From Anastrepha obliqua (taxonomy: Eukaryota; Arthropoda; Insecta; Diptera; Tephritidae), in the NCBI RefSeq assembly GCF_027943255.1, contig NC_072893.1:125859784-125923783 (forward strand): DNA of 64,000 nt, written 5' to 3'. Positions 1-12,480 of this stretch are shown here, piece after piece. The position numbers and the translations under genes were made by a program. Below the pieces are notes generated by a model. That model was not told where the DNA came from. It saw only the letters and a program-made list of their open reading frames with translations, and did no database searches. How positions within the stretch are numbered: the stretch's first letter is position 1; every line of letters begins with the position of its first letter.

Positions 1-958
1 GCAAAATTTTTAAAGCATCCGTGGAATTATTTATTAAAATTTTTTTCAAGGCTCATAAAAAACTCACAAACTACTTTATATTTTATTTATTTTCCAATAT
101 AAAACACGAAAGTGATAAAAATTTCGATTTTTTTCAAGCACTTACAGTTGGTGCCATGTTTAACAGCAGGAACCACAGAGAAAAAGAACCTTAATTTTTG
201 CTGTCAAAGCAGGTGTTGCCAACAATGACTACAAAAATATCCCTGTATATGTTAAAAAACGAAGCTACCGTCCTTAAATACAGCAATAAATTCCCACATG
301 GTTGTATTCGAGGCATACTAGAAAATGTAAGTTTTTTTATTTTAAACACAAAAGGAGGCCATATAAATAAATTTAAAGGATAGATTTCTGTAATAGTCTT
401 TTTAATATTTACATTTTGTTGCTGAAAGAGAGTACAACTTTTGATTAAAGTCTTCTATTCCTATTCAGTTTTGTGGCTTAATTATTTTAAGTTCAAAGAG
501 AATGGAATATCAAAGTTAAAACCATCTGCGTGATGCATAAGTGAAGCCAAAAATGTGCATGTATTTTCCTTTCAAATTTTCGTTTTTTAAGTGGTTCATA
601 GTACAAAAGATTATTTGAAAAAAAGACCAGCACCTAATATTGTCGGCGCTTTGCTTTTCACAGCATTTATTATTAGGCGAAAGCATGATTATGAAGTTTA
701 ATGAACAGATCTTTATTGAAATATGTAAGTGTGTTTGTCACAACGTATTTTATCGTACTTTAGTATGACGAAACTATTATGTTACTATTATTAGGCGCAA
801 AATATGTAGAAGTGTAGGTTTTAAAAATTGTCGACTTTAAGTTGTTGCACTGGCAACATTACATATATAGCTGAGGATTTTTCTTTGGCTGTGAGCAGCT
901 GTCAAAAAGTAAAAAATACACAATGTAGATAGAAATAATTATTTTAATTGATACACAA
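1..958. other. Left edge, upstream of aprataxin
   Basis: AT-rich non-coding sequence. Only short open frames without recognisable domains occur. The last ~120 bases before the Aptx start should hold its promoter and 5' UTR, but I see no clear core element. Confidence 0.5.
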
Positions 959-1742
959 ATGACAAACTCTATTGGCAAAGGTTGGGCAGCAGGCCTTGTA
1001 TCGGCAATAAAAGATCCTAAGAACTGTATTATATCCTCGGAAGATGCAGTAGTAATACGCGATAAATACCCAAAGGCGCAACATCATTATCTCGTGCTGC
1101 CAAAGGCAGACATAGCGGATATATTCCACGTAAGTTATTTGCATACAGAAATACTTTTTCCTAATTATGTTTTTTAGTGTTTCAATATGGTTTCTGCAGT
1201 TAACTCTCAGCCATTTACCATTACTAGAGGAGCTATATTTGCTTGCCCAAAATGTTATCGAAGTGAAGCGCTGTGTAATGGATGATTTTAAAATCGGTTT
1301 TCATGCACAGCCTAGCATGCAACGGTTGCATTTACATGTAATATCCAAGGATTTTGTCTCCGACTGCCTAAAAACCAAGAAGCACTGGACTAGTTTTAAC
1401 ACGGAACTATTTTTACCCTATCAAGGTGAGTGCACTTCTGTAACCGGAACGATCGAGTTTATATCCAGCCAATGACTGTCACTTCACCAGCATCGCCGTA
1501 TATGTATGGAGAATATATATGCTGCTACAACAACAACTTCCATATTGTACAAACAGTAATCTTTTGCCCATTTAGATGTTACAACACGTTTAAAAACAGA
1601 CGGCTGCATCAAACGGCTCACCAAAGAAAAAATACAACAGTTGACTACCTGTGCGCTAGAATGCAATCAATGCGAGTTTGTACCGAAAAATGTGCCTGAT
1701 TTGAAGCGGCATTTGTTTGATCATTGGACACAAAAGCGATAG
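959..1742 (+). CDS. Aptx: Aprataxin (HIT domain plus C2H2 zinc finger)
   Basis: Three exons, 959-1129, 1200-1425 and 1576-1742, join in frame to 187 residues. The introns are GT-AG, in phases 0 and 1. Residues 1-~125 form the HIT domain: an N-terminal KGWAAGL-type start, then [20 protein letters not shown] at about 91-110 with the family's HLHVIS active-site region, then [10 protein letters not shown]. The last ~35 residues hold a zinc finger: CNQC, then HLFDH ending in HW. Aprataxins remove AMP from abortive 5'-adenylated DNA ends left by failed ligation, in nucleus and mitochondria. As in other flies, no FHA domain is present. The ATG is the first in frame. Intron 2 is mostly a short repeat (1437-1545). 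The gene runs tail-to-tail with hfp. Confidence 0.93.
1437..1545 (+). repeat. CAA-tailed short retroposon copy in Aptx intron 2
   Basis: Diverged copy of the ~110-bp family seen best at 10783-11035. It keeps the landmarks TTATATCCaGCCAA, GACTGTCAC and a final TGCTGCTACAACAACAAC. It makes up about two thirds of a 150-bp intron whose splice sites lie just outside it. Confidence 0.75.
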
Positions 1743-2378
1743 GACAATCGAAATGTAAAACTTATATTGAATTTTAACTCATCTTCAATGCATTCTTAGC
1801 AAGAGTGTGTAGTGCTTTGGCTTAGCATGCAGTATCTCAGATCCGAGTCGAAGCAAAATTCTTATGTGAAAATGTGGCGATATCAAAAATGGCATGTTAA
1901 CTATCGCTGTTCATTTACGAATCTTTAACATAATTAAATGGCGTTCAGTTCGAAAAATTAGTTTTTAATTCATAAATTGTAAAGTCATAATAATAACAAA
2001 AATGCACAATTAATTTTTGATTAAATACTAACATATTTTTATTAATTGTACAGAAATCAATATACTTCTTCTTCCCTTAATATAACTGCATTTTAAACGC
2101 GAATACATTAATTACATTATCAACTGCTAATGGATTTGTGGAAGTGGGAACGATAATGTTTGAGAAACTTTAGCTGTAGCCATTTAGTCACTAACCAACG
2201 GAAAATATATGAAAGAGAACTATTTTAAATCTTATGTTATCTATTTTTAAAAATGAAAGCAAATGCGCAGCTGCAAACAAGTCAAAAAATGACTGTTAAA
2301 ATGTTGGCTTTTGGTTTTTGTTAATTACTTCTGTTCTGCAAAGTATTTTTTTCTTCCTTTTTTCATACATTATTTCCA
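1743..2378. other. Convergent Aptx / hfp 3' region
   Basis: AT-rich spacer of 636 bases between the two stop codons. It should contain both 3' UTRs. I see no other gene. Confidence 0.6.
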
Positions 2379-5300
2379 TTAACCAGATAGATCACCATGA
2401 TCGAACAGTGATTGGTCATATAACTCAGCAACGACACGTCGTCCACCAAAGAAACGTCCGTGCAAAGCATCCCGTCCGCGCACAGCCTCTACGGCGCTTG
2501 AAAATTCCACAAATATTTTAACAATTATCTCGGCTTCTTCATCATCTTCGTTTTCGGTTTGTTTTTCATTGAAGATTATCACACGACTAACAGTGCCGAA
2601 TTTGGTGCATTCTTCTTGTATTTCCTCTTGCAGCGTTTCATCTACATCCTCTGGACCAACCATATTGCGCAGTATGATCACTCGTGACTCCTGTGGTCGC
2701 ATTAGCCGTTGCATGACCAGTTGCCGTGCACTCTGACCCTTGATCGACATATTCTCCTGCTGCTGTAGCGTTTGCGTCTCGCCTTCGTCCATCAATTTCT
2801 TTTGCAATTCCTCCTGTTGTGCCTTCTCGTGCGCCTTTTTCAGCTGCTCCGAATTGGCAGATTGCAGATTGTGTAATGCTGTTACATTATTCGCTGCGGC
2901 GACGGCGGCTGCGGCATTTGCACTGACAGCCGCAGCAGCTGCAGCCGCTGCGTTTGCGACGGCATCAGCGCTCAACACCCCACTAATAGCACCAGTGGCA
3001 AAATTACCAATTGCAGCCATAGAGGGAGCACCCATAGTAGGTGTTGCTAATAGTGCGGCTTGTGTAACAACTGCCGGTGCTGCAGTGGTCACACTCGGTA
3101 TGCCGGGTGCAGCACCCAATAGATTCGGTGCTAAAGCTGCTGGTGCTTGGAAGACACCAGCAGGGAGGAATGCAGCAGCGCCGGCTGTAGTAGTGGGTAC
3201 TGCAATACCTGGCGGATGCAACGCGCCAGCGGCAGCGATCGGCAGTGTGCCCACCTTAGCTGCGGCAGCTAGCGGTGAGATGCCTAGAGCGGGAGTAGTT
3301 GCGGAAAGGCCAAGCACGGCATTGCTGGCGACGGCGTCAAGTGCCTGTATTTTAGCGGTAGCTGCGGCTGCAGCAACAGCGGCAGCTGTGGGCATTGTGG
3401 AATTGGTAGAAGCGCATACCAACGCGTTCGGTGGTGTGATCGAACGGCCCACTCTAAAAAAGAGACAACAATGTTAGACTTTTGATAAAAACAAATCAGT
3501 CATAATATATATCGGATTTACATACCGCAACAACTGTCCTCCTAAATCGAACAAGTTCATACTGGCGATAGCTTCATCCATGGCCTGCTTGTTGGCGTAC
3601 TCAATGAAACCGTAGCCCTTGTGCGTATGCAGCGACGTCCCTTGTGCCAATTTGCAATACAAAATTGGACCAAATGCTTCAAAAACACTCTTGATATCCT
3701 CTTCCGAAAGATCCGGATGTATGGAGGCAACGTAAATGCGATTGAAACTTTTAGCTTCCTCTTGTATCTCATCTATCACCTGCTGTGCTTGTGGCATGTT
3801 GCTAGGACGACCCACTTTAATGTTACGACCACCCATAAGTGCGCCATTCATTTGTTCTAATGCCAGTTGTGCTCCTTCTGGTATTTCGTATTCAACAAAG
3901 GCGAAACCTTTGTGCTTCTGGGTGATGGGATCCCATGACATATTTATAGACTTAATGGGACCAAAAGGTAGAAAAGCAGCGCGTATGGTATCCTCTTTTA
4001 GTTCAAATGAAATACTGCCCACATATACCCTGTAAAAGAGAAATAAATCCATAAGAAAAGTAGTAAAATAGGTAACGCATCGTTAAAGGCGTTCTAAGAA
4101 ACTCAGATCTTATCAGCTATTAATGGAAGGCACATGTAGCACTTTAAATGCCATTGGCACTCATTAACTCGAGGCAACTGCCAAAGCATAAAAAAACCAG
4201 TTCACCAAGCAAATGCTTTTACCAGAATTAACATCAACGTTCAAATAACTGTATAGCGGCCAAATGACGATTCTCGTGTCCTTTTAACTTACCTGCACAT
4301 GAGCGCGAGTGCCTGCTGTCGTTGAACCTGTGTGCGTTGTGATGCCAATTGCTGAGGAAAATAATTTTCATTAAAAAATTGCTTTACTCATCTAACTAAT
4401 GGCTTACCTGTTGTTGATGTGCCAATGTCTGTTTCATTAATACCATTTTAATACTCTGCTCCATGGCGTATTTCTTTGCTTTGCTGACCGTATCATGTTG
4501 ATCGGAACTAAGCTTTGGTAGAGCGCCACCCAACAGACCCAGTAATGCAGAGCGCGTACCCGGACCAAATTTAACATCGCCCGTTTGTTTTAGGTCGTAA
4601 ATTGGCTGCGAAATGTATGGAATTTTCGGTTCCGAAGACTTGCCTAGAATTAGGAATAATAATTAATAACGAACAAATTACTGTACCCAACATAGCGTTT
4701 GTTGGTGAGAAGAGCAACAGCTATATGTTGTTTCTGTTGTTGAAAGGATTTTGTGAGGGGCGAAAGCGCGCAGAACACTTTTCTTTTTTTAGACGGAAAA
4801 TCACAAGAGTCAATTCAATCAATCGTATATTTATATCTTTTCGTTGTTCTTTACTAGTGATATGCGTGCCAATAAGTGAGCGTAACACTGAAATGGGAAA
4901 CAAAAAAAATTGTTTGATAGAAAACAGTCGCAAAATCGAATGTTTTGAAGCGGGTTGTAATTGACTGGATTCTGTTCAGACTTCAAAGTAGCCACGATAG
5001 TCTTTTATCGGCTATATATAAGTCAAGCCGTTTATGGCTCGAAAAAGCTACTGCAGGAATATTTTATTCTCACTGTGAAATGCAATGAAGTGAGAACACT
5101 TAGCAGATCCGTTCCTTCTTCTATATTTTTTTCCTGCATTATGTATGTTCTTTTTATATGTTATTTTTAAGATTAAGTGAAATTCTGAACAAATTTCCCT
5201 TTATTATTATTTTTTTTCAGCTTAAAACTTTCGAGATGATTGCAACAGAAGTGCTAGCACTTGGCGGAATAAATATAAATACGGATCCGTCCTTTCTGCT

Positions 5301-8300
5301 ACATTTTTTATACCATTACTTCTCTCTCACATGGATATGTCAAATGCCGCTCGTTTCGTTCGAGCAACAACTGGTTCGGATGTACTGTATAGCGTTCTTG
5401 TTATATGTTAAGCTCAAATGAAATTCTGAACCAATTTTCCTTAATTTTTTTAAAACTTACAACTTTCAAGGGGACTGTAGCAGAAGCGATAGTTCTTGAC
5501 CCTAAGCTGTGTTCATGTCGACATTATTGTCCCAATATAAATGTTTTTCGTTTAAAATGACTTTAATAAAATGTTTTTTTCTATGTTTGATAAAACAATA
5601 AGTCTGTTCAAAGTCTGTTCTGTAAGCAAATAGTTTGTAACAATTGTTACAAATTATCACGTTTTGGTGTTCATGTACCCAAAAAACTTGCAAAGTAGGG
5701 GAAGTGAGAGAGCAAAATGACATTTCATTTTGAGGGGAAGTTGCAAGTGTTTACGGCATAAATTTTTACTTGTAAGAATTTGCAAGTGAGAAAAAAAGCT
5801 GATCGCAAATTAAAGATAAACACGAGTTAAGATTTGGGAATTGCAGTAGCCAGAGGAATGTTCTTCATCTGAAAACGATGATAAAATTGAACAAATTAAT
5901 GTGGAATGAAATCATATGATTCCGAAGCTCGTTATTTTGCATTTTATTTGCTGTTTTTTTAAATTTAATACAAGGTAGCTCAAATGAAAAAAAAATTTAA
6001 TTTTTGTGATTTTTCCTGCCAACAATTTAATCAGCTGTTCGTCAAACTTGCAAATTATTACTGGTTTGCATTCATGTACTTTTTTTGATATTCTCGGAAA
6101 TTAAGTTACTGAACTGAAGTTACATGAACACACCTAATGATGTCTGCTTAATCAGCTGAAGCACTTTCTAATAAGATTTTCTACTTCATCTTATCCTCCA
6201 TTTTTGTTTGAAAATCACAGCCTCTATAGGCCATTACACTCACTTGTTGACTACTCACACACCTTATTTATTTAAATTTTTATTTTATTGTTTTGTATCG
6301 AAAAAAGAGAATTCGACGCCTGCAAGAAAGATAAAGACAAAAAGAAAAAACATTAATAAACAACACGTTTTCACTCTTCCTAAGCGAAATCATCTTCTCT
6401 GCGCGCGCGCGCATCTGCTTTACCGAGCGTAGTGCGTTCGTTGAGTGCGGTTTCAAGTTTCACTTTCGCTGCAACATTCGTAACAGTCTATCAGGTTTTG
6501 GTAGTTGCTAATTTGGGCGAAAATCATTGTGGATATTTTTAAATTGGCCAACGACACCGCACCACCGCACGGCAACAGGTGGATTTATTTAATATGTTTT
6601 CTACTTGTGGCTTTTGTGCCAATATATATTTTTTTCGTTTTCTTTTTTCATTCTCAAGCATTCATACTAATGTTGTTTGATTTTCATTATTAGGTTGTTG
6701 TTCGTAGCAAAGTGGTAGAACTTACAATTATCAGGCTAGTGGCAGTAGCAGAATTTCATTTGCTTAACGCGCATACTTTTTTATACTTTATGTTGCGCAC
6801 GTTAAGTAATTGTTTATATTGGCGACTTAATACATTTCATTCATTGTATGTCATTTTTGGTTTATTTTTCAGAAAAGCTGTAAAATGTAAGAATGAAAGA
6901 AAAAAAAGCACCCAAACATTAAAAAAAATTAAAATAAAATACGTAGTAATCTGTATAAATCCAAAATACGTGAACAATTGAGTTTTTGTATTAACACTAT
7001 ATGAAACATGTAATAAGAAAGAAACACGGAAAGGGGATTTACGCGTAGATTCCCTGGATGCGAGCATAGGTATGGGCTTGCTGAAACACTTTGCTGTGAT
7101 AAGATGTCCGGTATGACACAAAAAGCCGATGAACAACATTACCAACTTTACCAACATACAAATGATGTAAAAAATGAGTGGCACTAGTGGAGGCTGAAAG
7201 TAGCCCAAGTGCACGCATGCCCACGCCAAAATCACGAAACTGAACAGACAACGAACTTGAATTTCTAAAAAAAATGTCTAGTGATTTCACAAAACTTCTA
7301 TCCAACCTTTTTTTAATGAGGTTTCGTAAACAAATTGAATATTTTCATAATAATACAATATTTTCTTTCAGTTCCGATTTTCACCGATCCTATATTTTGA
7401 TTTTTTTTTTAGCTTGTAAATTGAGTTTATGATAATTTCACTTAATTTTCTTCTTGTTTTGCAACAACAGCTTTTCCTTTTTATAAACGCGCTCATAAAT
7501 CCCCTTTCAGCGATCCGTATAGTTTACTAGTACAGAAATATAGAAATAGAATTAATGAAGCGACCTTATTTCATCTCAAAAATCTCTTTGCCCTCTCCAA
7601 CATTTGATGATGCTAGCGCAATTGGCTTAAACGTTTTTATTGGACACATTTCTACATTGTCACTGTGAGGAGTGGGTGAGTGTGGTTTGAATCACTTCAA
7701 GGGCACGTTTAATAAAAGAGAAAAAATAAAAAAAGAAATAAAATCCGCTGAAAAGATAATAAGAGAGCAACAGTGAAAAAAATTAAGGAATTTCGAGATA
7801 TTTTCATGTTTTCTTTTTCATGTACTATATGTATAATTTGTTTCTATGTTCTGTTGGTAATGAAAAAAAATCTTCAAGTTTTTAAGGAAAGAGCGTTCAA
7901 GGTTTTGCCAATTTAGAATGGTTATTTTCAATAAGCACAATGCGAGATGGGAGAAATGGAGAATAAGAAACTTTATATATTTTAATGTGCAATCGGTTTC
8001 TTTTTGTATTGAAAATGAGGAAAATCTGTTTCGATTAGTACCGAAGTTAGGTAACCAACATTTTTTTTCAACTTGATTGTAGCAGTGATGTTTAATCTCT
8101 AGCACAGCCAAAAATTTCTTAATATTTTTAATACATGCATTATACATATGAAACGTTATTTCAGACGATACATCATTTGCAATAGGCACTGGTCGCCATA
8201 GACTAACTCCCGATGCTTTTAACCTTTCCTTAATCGCTTTACTCTCGCAAGTTTAAAGAACGACCCCACAAAATGTACTAATACATGAATTAGCGTTGAT

Positions 8301-10354
8301 TATTTTGAAGCCTTAGTATGTTGTATACTTTAGCTAGTTTGCAATTCATTGCATTCATCATTTATCCTTTCCGTGCTATAAGTTTCTTATCCATCCGCCG
8401 ATTTAAAAATGCCCTAACCAAACATACTAAATTTTAAAATTTTAACAGCCTGTGAAAATTCGTAATAACGCTTAACTCCAATGATGACGCTTTTTCAATT
8501 TTGAAGTTGATTTCAGTGCAGTCAGGAAGATGAGTTTGCAGTTGGAAGGCGAATGGCACCGGTTGAATATGGAATCAGAGGCAGAGAAACTCAACTAAAA
8601 AATATACTTACGAAAAAAAAGAAATAAAAAAAGAAAAGAGAGAAGAAGAGAGAATCAATATGCGTTATTAGTTCTATAACATCAGAAACTTTGCAAAAAA
8701 GACATACATCAAGCGGAGAGCTAGACACATGGCGGCGCCACACAACAGCCAACACCACCACCCCGTTAGTCTAACTTGATGACCTCGTTGGTAAATAATA
8801 CATATCTTTTACTTGCATGTAGATTTTTATTACACATATTTACTAATTTTTACCATAAACATTAACCCGCTTGTTCTTTCCACATTTATTGTGTTATTAT
8901 TTCTTTCATAGCCAAATATCCAGCTGTAAGATTTGGTTTCTGAACTATGCATTGGCATTCTTGTTTTGAAAATGCTACAGCAGTTCGCCAGTTTTTGTTT
9001 AAACCAATATCACGATATCTTTTTTTAATTTAGCATTAAATATTTCAAGTAACTCGTTTATTGGCTGCTTCCCAGCGCATTTTACACCTATTTCTTTTTA
9101 ATTTTATCTCAACTCTAGCAGTGCTTTTCTTTTTTCTTTAAATAGGCGTTAGCTTACACGGCAAGCATAAGAGGAAGTGCAAGTCTCACCTGACCCTGAC
9201 ATCATCACATGCGTTAAAGGTCTGCAATTACTTAAGCAGAACAGAAAAGAACAAAACCGATTATTTAGTTAAATTCAGTTGTTTGCTGGAAAAGAGGATG
9301 TGTAAGTATGTAACTGTGATAAAGATCGATTTTGTTGCTAACAGAAAGCTATACAAATTCAGCCAGTCTAAAATTAGGTCGGAGTTGTGGCCTCACTACC
9401 ATATTTTTATGTTGGCATTTTGCATTATTTTACCTAACAATTTTTTAATCCACACGCATAACGCTGCTAATGAACTAATAATACTCAATACAATAAAAAC
9501 ACAAGCATATAAATACTGGAAAATAGTTTTGGTAGTAAAATCAAGCAAACCGCAACATACACAAAACCCTCGGTATCATTTTCGCAACGCACAAACATAT
9601 ACACATTTAGATATATATATATTTTTTTTCATTCATTTATGGTTTGATAAATTTCACTATATAAAAATAATATACTACTTTCATATCGAAATGTTTAAGT
9701 GCACTTACCCGAATCTGAGCGAGATTTCTTAGCTGGAATCATTCCGTCATTTAGTGGATCATCTGAACGTGACTCTGAAGAGCGTGGCTCTCGTTCGTTG
9801 GATCCCTGGAAATCAATAGACATACACAATGTATATGTATTAGACATAAAAATAGCGATGAAACAATTGTCAAACAAAAAGGGATACACTTAAAAATGTA
9901 GAAGCAATAAAGTTTTACAATTTCTACACACAATCGCATACCAAAGTAAATACGTTTGTGTGCTTAGCGAAAATTCTCCAAGGTTAAAACTGCATACTTG
10001 GTACACAGGTGAGGGGGCAAACACAACACCCGGTATCTTTTTATTCGGCCAACCGCGAATCGCGGCCGCAATTGTTAACTTCGCTCAGCCCGAAGTTTTG
10101 GTATACACACTAGAATTCACACACTGTACTTGCGAACCCATGAAAATTTAGTATATCTTTAATACAATGTAAAAACTCTTTTTATAAAGAAAATACAATT
10201 ATAGTGCAATCTTTAGGTTTAAGTTAAGTCTTTAAAAAGCTAAATTTCTTGTGACAAATCAATTCGCTATGACCTACACGCCATTTTTAATGACTTCCTT
10301 ACGACGTCACCAGCGGCAGAACTTTTGCAAACTTGAATCACAAAAACTTACCAT
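2379..10354 (-). CDS. hfp: Half pint / PUF60 poly(U)-binding splicing factor
   Basis: Six coding exons on the minus strand: 10352-10354 (ATG only), 9709-9805, 4408-4643, 4293-4351, 3526-4029 and 2379-3453. All junctions are GT-AG and phases match, giving 657 residues. Residues 1-~45 are a Ser/Arg/Asp-rich start. RRM1 begins about 133 ([13 protein letters not shown]) and RRM2 about 229 ([15 protein letters not shown]). An Ala-rich linker follows (~300-480). A C-terminal U2AF-homology motif spans ~556-657, with the acidic helix after [10 protein letters not shown] and the GRFFGGR loop that replaces an RNA-binding surface with a peptide-binding one. The family acts in 3' splice-site recognition with U2AF and U2 snRNP in the nucleus. 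The intron before the third exon is 5.1 kb. The Ala-rich linker also reads open on the other strand, which I regard as a shadow. Confidence 0.95.
5150..5510. repeat. Diverged direct repeat in the hfp intron
   Basis: Two ~110-base stretches, about 5150-5270 and 5395-5510, share blocks in the same order: gaaattctgaac, aaatttccctt, acttt-cga, then a stretch reading gcaacagaagtgctag in one and gtagcagaagcgatag in the other. Looks like an old tandem duplication of about 245 bases. No coding potential seen. Confidence 0.5.
5511..9708. other. Large hfp intron, remainder
   Basis: AT-rich intron sequence with purine-rich (aaaaagaaaa) and poly-T tracts. Several open frames of 60-150 codons occur, including 9283-9732, but they are low-complexity and lack domains. 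I see no nested gene or intact repeat. Confidence 0.55.
9806..10349. other. hfp intron 1
   Basis: Intron between the ATG-only exon and exon 2 of hfp. Nothing recognisable inside. Confidence 0.55.
10352..10354 (-). CDS. hfp: hfp start codon at the exact end of exon 1
   Basis: The next hfp exon (9709-9805) begins in phase 0 with GGA TCC AAC (Gly-Ser-Asn), the residues that follow Met in Drosophila hfp as I recall it, and it holds no suitable ATG. Upstream, ATG at 10354-10352 is followed at once by gtaagttt, a strong donor, with AAAT before it. Exon 1 would therefore be 5' UTR plus ATG alone. The transcription start cannot be placed from sequence. Confidence 0.78.
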
Positions 10355-10760
10355 ATTTCCGTTGAAAATGTTTAACTTTCTGGTGTATTTACTTTTGTTT
10401 TATAGTTTGTTCAATTTGATGAATTTTATCGTATTTTAATAGAGATATTTGTTATAAAACTCGTGCAAATTTTCACTGAATGAGCGCGTCAATCCACAGC
10501 AAAAAATTCGGTGTTGCAGCGAATATAAATGATGCTGTCGGATCGTTTACTTTGTTAGCGTGTGGAATTTCTGAGGCATTTGTGAAAAGAGCACAAATGA
10601 TGAGTTTAAGTAGGCACATATATAAATTATGATAAATAAAAATAGATTATCTTTCTTTATATATGGAAAAGAGCAGTATTCGTATAGATGCGAGTTTTAT
10701 ATAATTTTGTGTGCTAATTAAGTATATATATCGCAAATAATTTTATTACCGATAACTAAG

Positions 10761-11048
10761 AGCAATAAAATATCGTTTCCACGGCAGTCGGTTCTACGTT
10801 GCCGAAACGACCCGGATTTATATCCGGCCAAGGATTGCCACTCCAGCAGCATTCCCCGTATGTAAGAATGGGGAATGTTTATGCTGCTACAACAACAACA
10901 ACAACAACAACAATAAAATATCGACAGTCGGTTCTACGTTACCGAAGCGACCCGGATTTATATCCGGCCAAGGACTGCCACTCCAGCAGCATGTATGTAA
11001 GTATAGGGAATGTTTATGCTGCTACAACAACAACAAGCAATAAAATAT
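10761..11048 (+). mobile_element. Tandem pair of CAA-tailed short retroposons with target duplications
   Basis: Two head-to-tail copies (about 10783-10910 and 10923-11035) start cagtcggttctacgtt and carry gacccggatttatatccggcc and ccactccagcagcat. Both end TGCTGCTA followed by CAA repeats. The flanking 13-mer agcaataaaatat occurs at 10761-10773 and 11036-11048, and as caataaaatat between the copies (10911-10921). This is the pattern expected when LINE machinery inserts the element and a second copy then lands in the duplicated site. No protein is encoded. Confidence 0.85.
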
Positions 11049-11386
11049 TAAAACAAATTATAATAAATGTGCGTCAAATAGGTAATTTATTTTAAAGCTT
11101 GTTAAAATTGTGCATATTGACTAGTTTAACATTTTGGTTTTCTAAAATAAATGTTCAAATAAAACAATTAACTTTAATTTTAATATTAACAGCAGTCCAA
11201 GGTAAATGGTATAAGAATTTATATATTCGAGTTGATAATTCTGATTAATAACATTACGTAAAAACTGCTAAATTCGTGTACGACATAAATTTGAGTATTC
11301 CGAATTGAGTCTATTTATAAATATCTTTTCGATTGCAAACTCAGAGTCAATGGTTTCTTCTCAGCTAACGCTTTCCCGGCCGGTTC

Positions 11387-11905
11387 TTATTTCCTTGCAT
11401 AGTTCCTATGCACATCTGATTTGATGTTATAAACTAGATCTAAAAGATCACTTATCAACAAATCTTTGCGAGTATCTACCGCAGTTTTTAATTCTTCCAG
11501 TTTATCAAGCGTGTCTGCTTCAATTTTCAAAGCAACGCCTTCCCTTGACCCCATGTACTGTAGAAATTGAAATTAAATCAAATTTACATTATCTATATAC
11601 ATTTCCCGCAGGGATATTACCCTAGCTTCATATTCCTTCAGTACACGTTCACGCTCGCCACGATATTTCTCAATCTCTTCAACCGCCTCGTCCTTCGCTT
11701 GCTTCAAACGCTTTGCTTTACCTAGCCGTGCCGTGAATTATAAATATTTTCTAATTATGACCTCAAATGCTTAATAAGCACATCCGCTGGCGTTGCAACA
11801 AGTCAGCCTCAAGAAATACTCACGTTTCCTAGCTTCCGAAACTTTTTCTGCCGCTTTTTTCTCAGCAGCAAGAAGCTGCTGAATACCAGTAGATTGACTT
11901 GTCAT
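11387..11905 (-). CDS. Vha13: V-type proton ATPase subunit G
   Basis: Three exons, 11824-11905, 11621-11721 and 11387-11557, splice in frame to 117 residues, the usual length of subunit G. The protein opens [20 protein letters not shown], the conserved start of the family. It continues as a long charged helix rich in Lys, Arg, Glu and Ala, and ends RNYARK. Subunit G pairs with subunit E to form the peripheral stalks that hold the V1 head of the proton pump on endosomes, lysosomes and plasma membrane. The gene lies on the same strand as hfp, ~1 kb upstream of it, and head-to-head with Atg8a, with 1.2 kb between start codons. Confidence 0.95.
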
Positions 11906-12182
11906 TGTTCCTTGCAATTAGGTTCAAATGAAATGGTCTTCAATTAAATGTATTACGAGAAAATTGCCACAATGAAATTAAATATTTGTATTAATTGACA
12001 GCTGATTACTGCTCTAAACTTTGATTGGCACAAGGCAAAAAAGGCAATTGGGGTTGAATATGGCAGCACTGATCAGGGCAGAGTTGCAATTCACGATCAC
12101 CTCAAGAAGAAAGAAAGAAGAAGAGTAAACTCGAACTGGACCGATCTTTAGTTAATTTTATAGTTTAGTAAAATGTAGCGGC

Positions 12183-12480
12183 CGCCGTTAGCCGAATGCG
12201 TTGGTGCGTGACTACCATTCGGAATTCACAGAGTGAACGTTGGTTCGAATCTCGGTGAAAGACCAAAATTAAGAAAAGCATTTTTCTAATAACGGTCGCC
12301 CCTCGGCAACCAATGGCAAACTTCCGAGTGTATTTCTGCCATGAAAAAGCTCCTCATAAAAATATCTGCCGTTCGGAGTCGGCTTGAAACTGTAGGTCCC
12401 TCCATTTGTGGAACAACATCAAGACGCACACCACAAATAGGAGCAGGAGCTCGGCCAAACACCCATAAAATGTAGCTTTG
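12183..12480 (+). mobile_element. tRNA-derived SINE
   Basis: The head has a Pol III-like pair: an A-box-like TAGCCGAATGCGTTGG near 12189 and a B-box GGTTCGAATC at 12243. After it come landmarks shared with other copies here: gaaaaagctcctcataaa, atctgccgttcggag, acatcaagacgcac and gagctcggcca. It sits between the divergent Vha13 and Atg8a genes. A second near-full copy is at 57020-57315, and 3' fragments lie near 28437, 46750, 51450 and 53343. Confidence 0.82.

Noticed and set aside
2740..3477. 245-codon open frame on the + strand
   Set aside because: It is the antisense of the Ala-rich hfp exon; the minus strand reads a known protein across the same bases with good splice sites.
9283..9732. 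149-codon open frame inside the hfp intron
   Set aside because: AT-rich, no domain, no relation to known families that I recognise, and it ends across the hfp exon 2 boundary.
12183..12260. tRNA gene
   Set aside because: A- and B-box-like words are present but no cloverleaf with acceptor pairing can be made, and the same sequence with a common body recurs at 57020; it is a SINE head.
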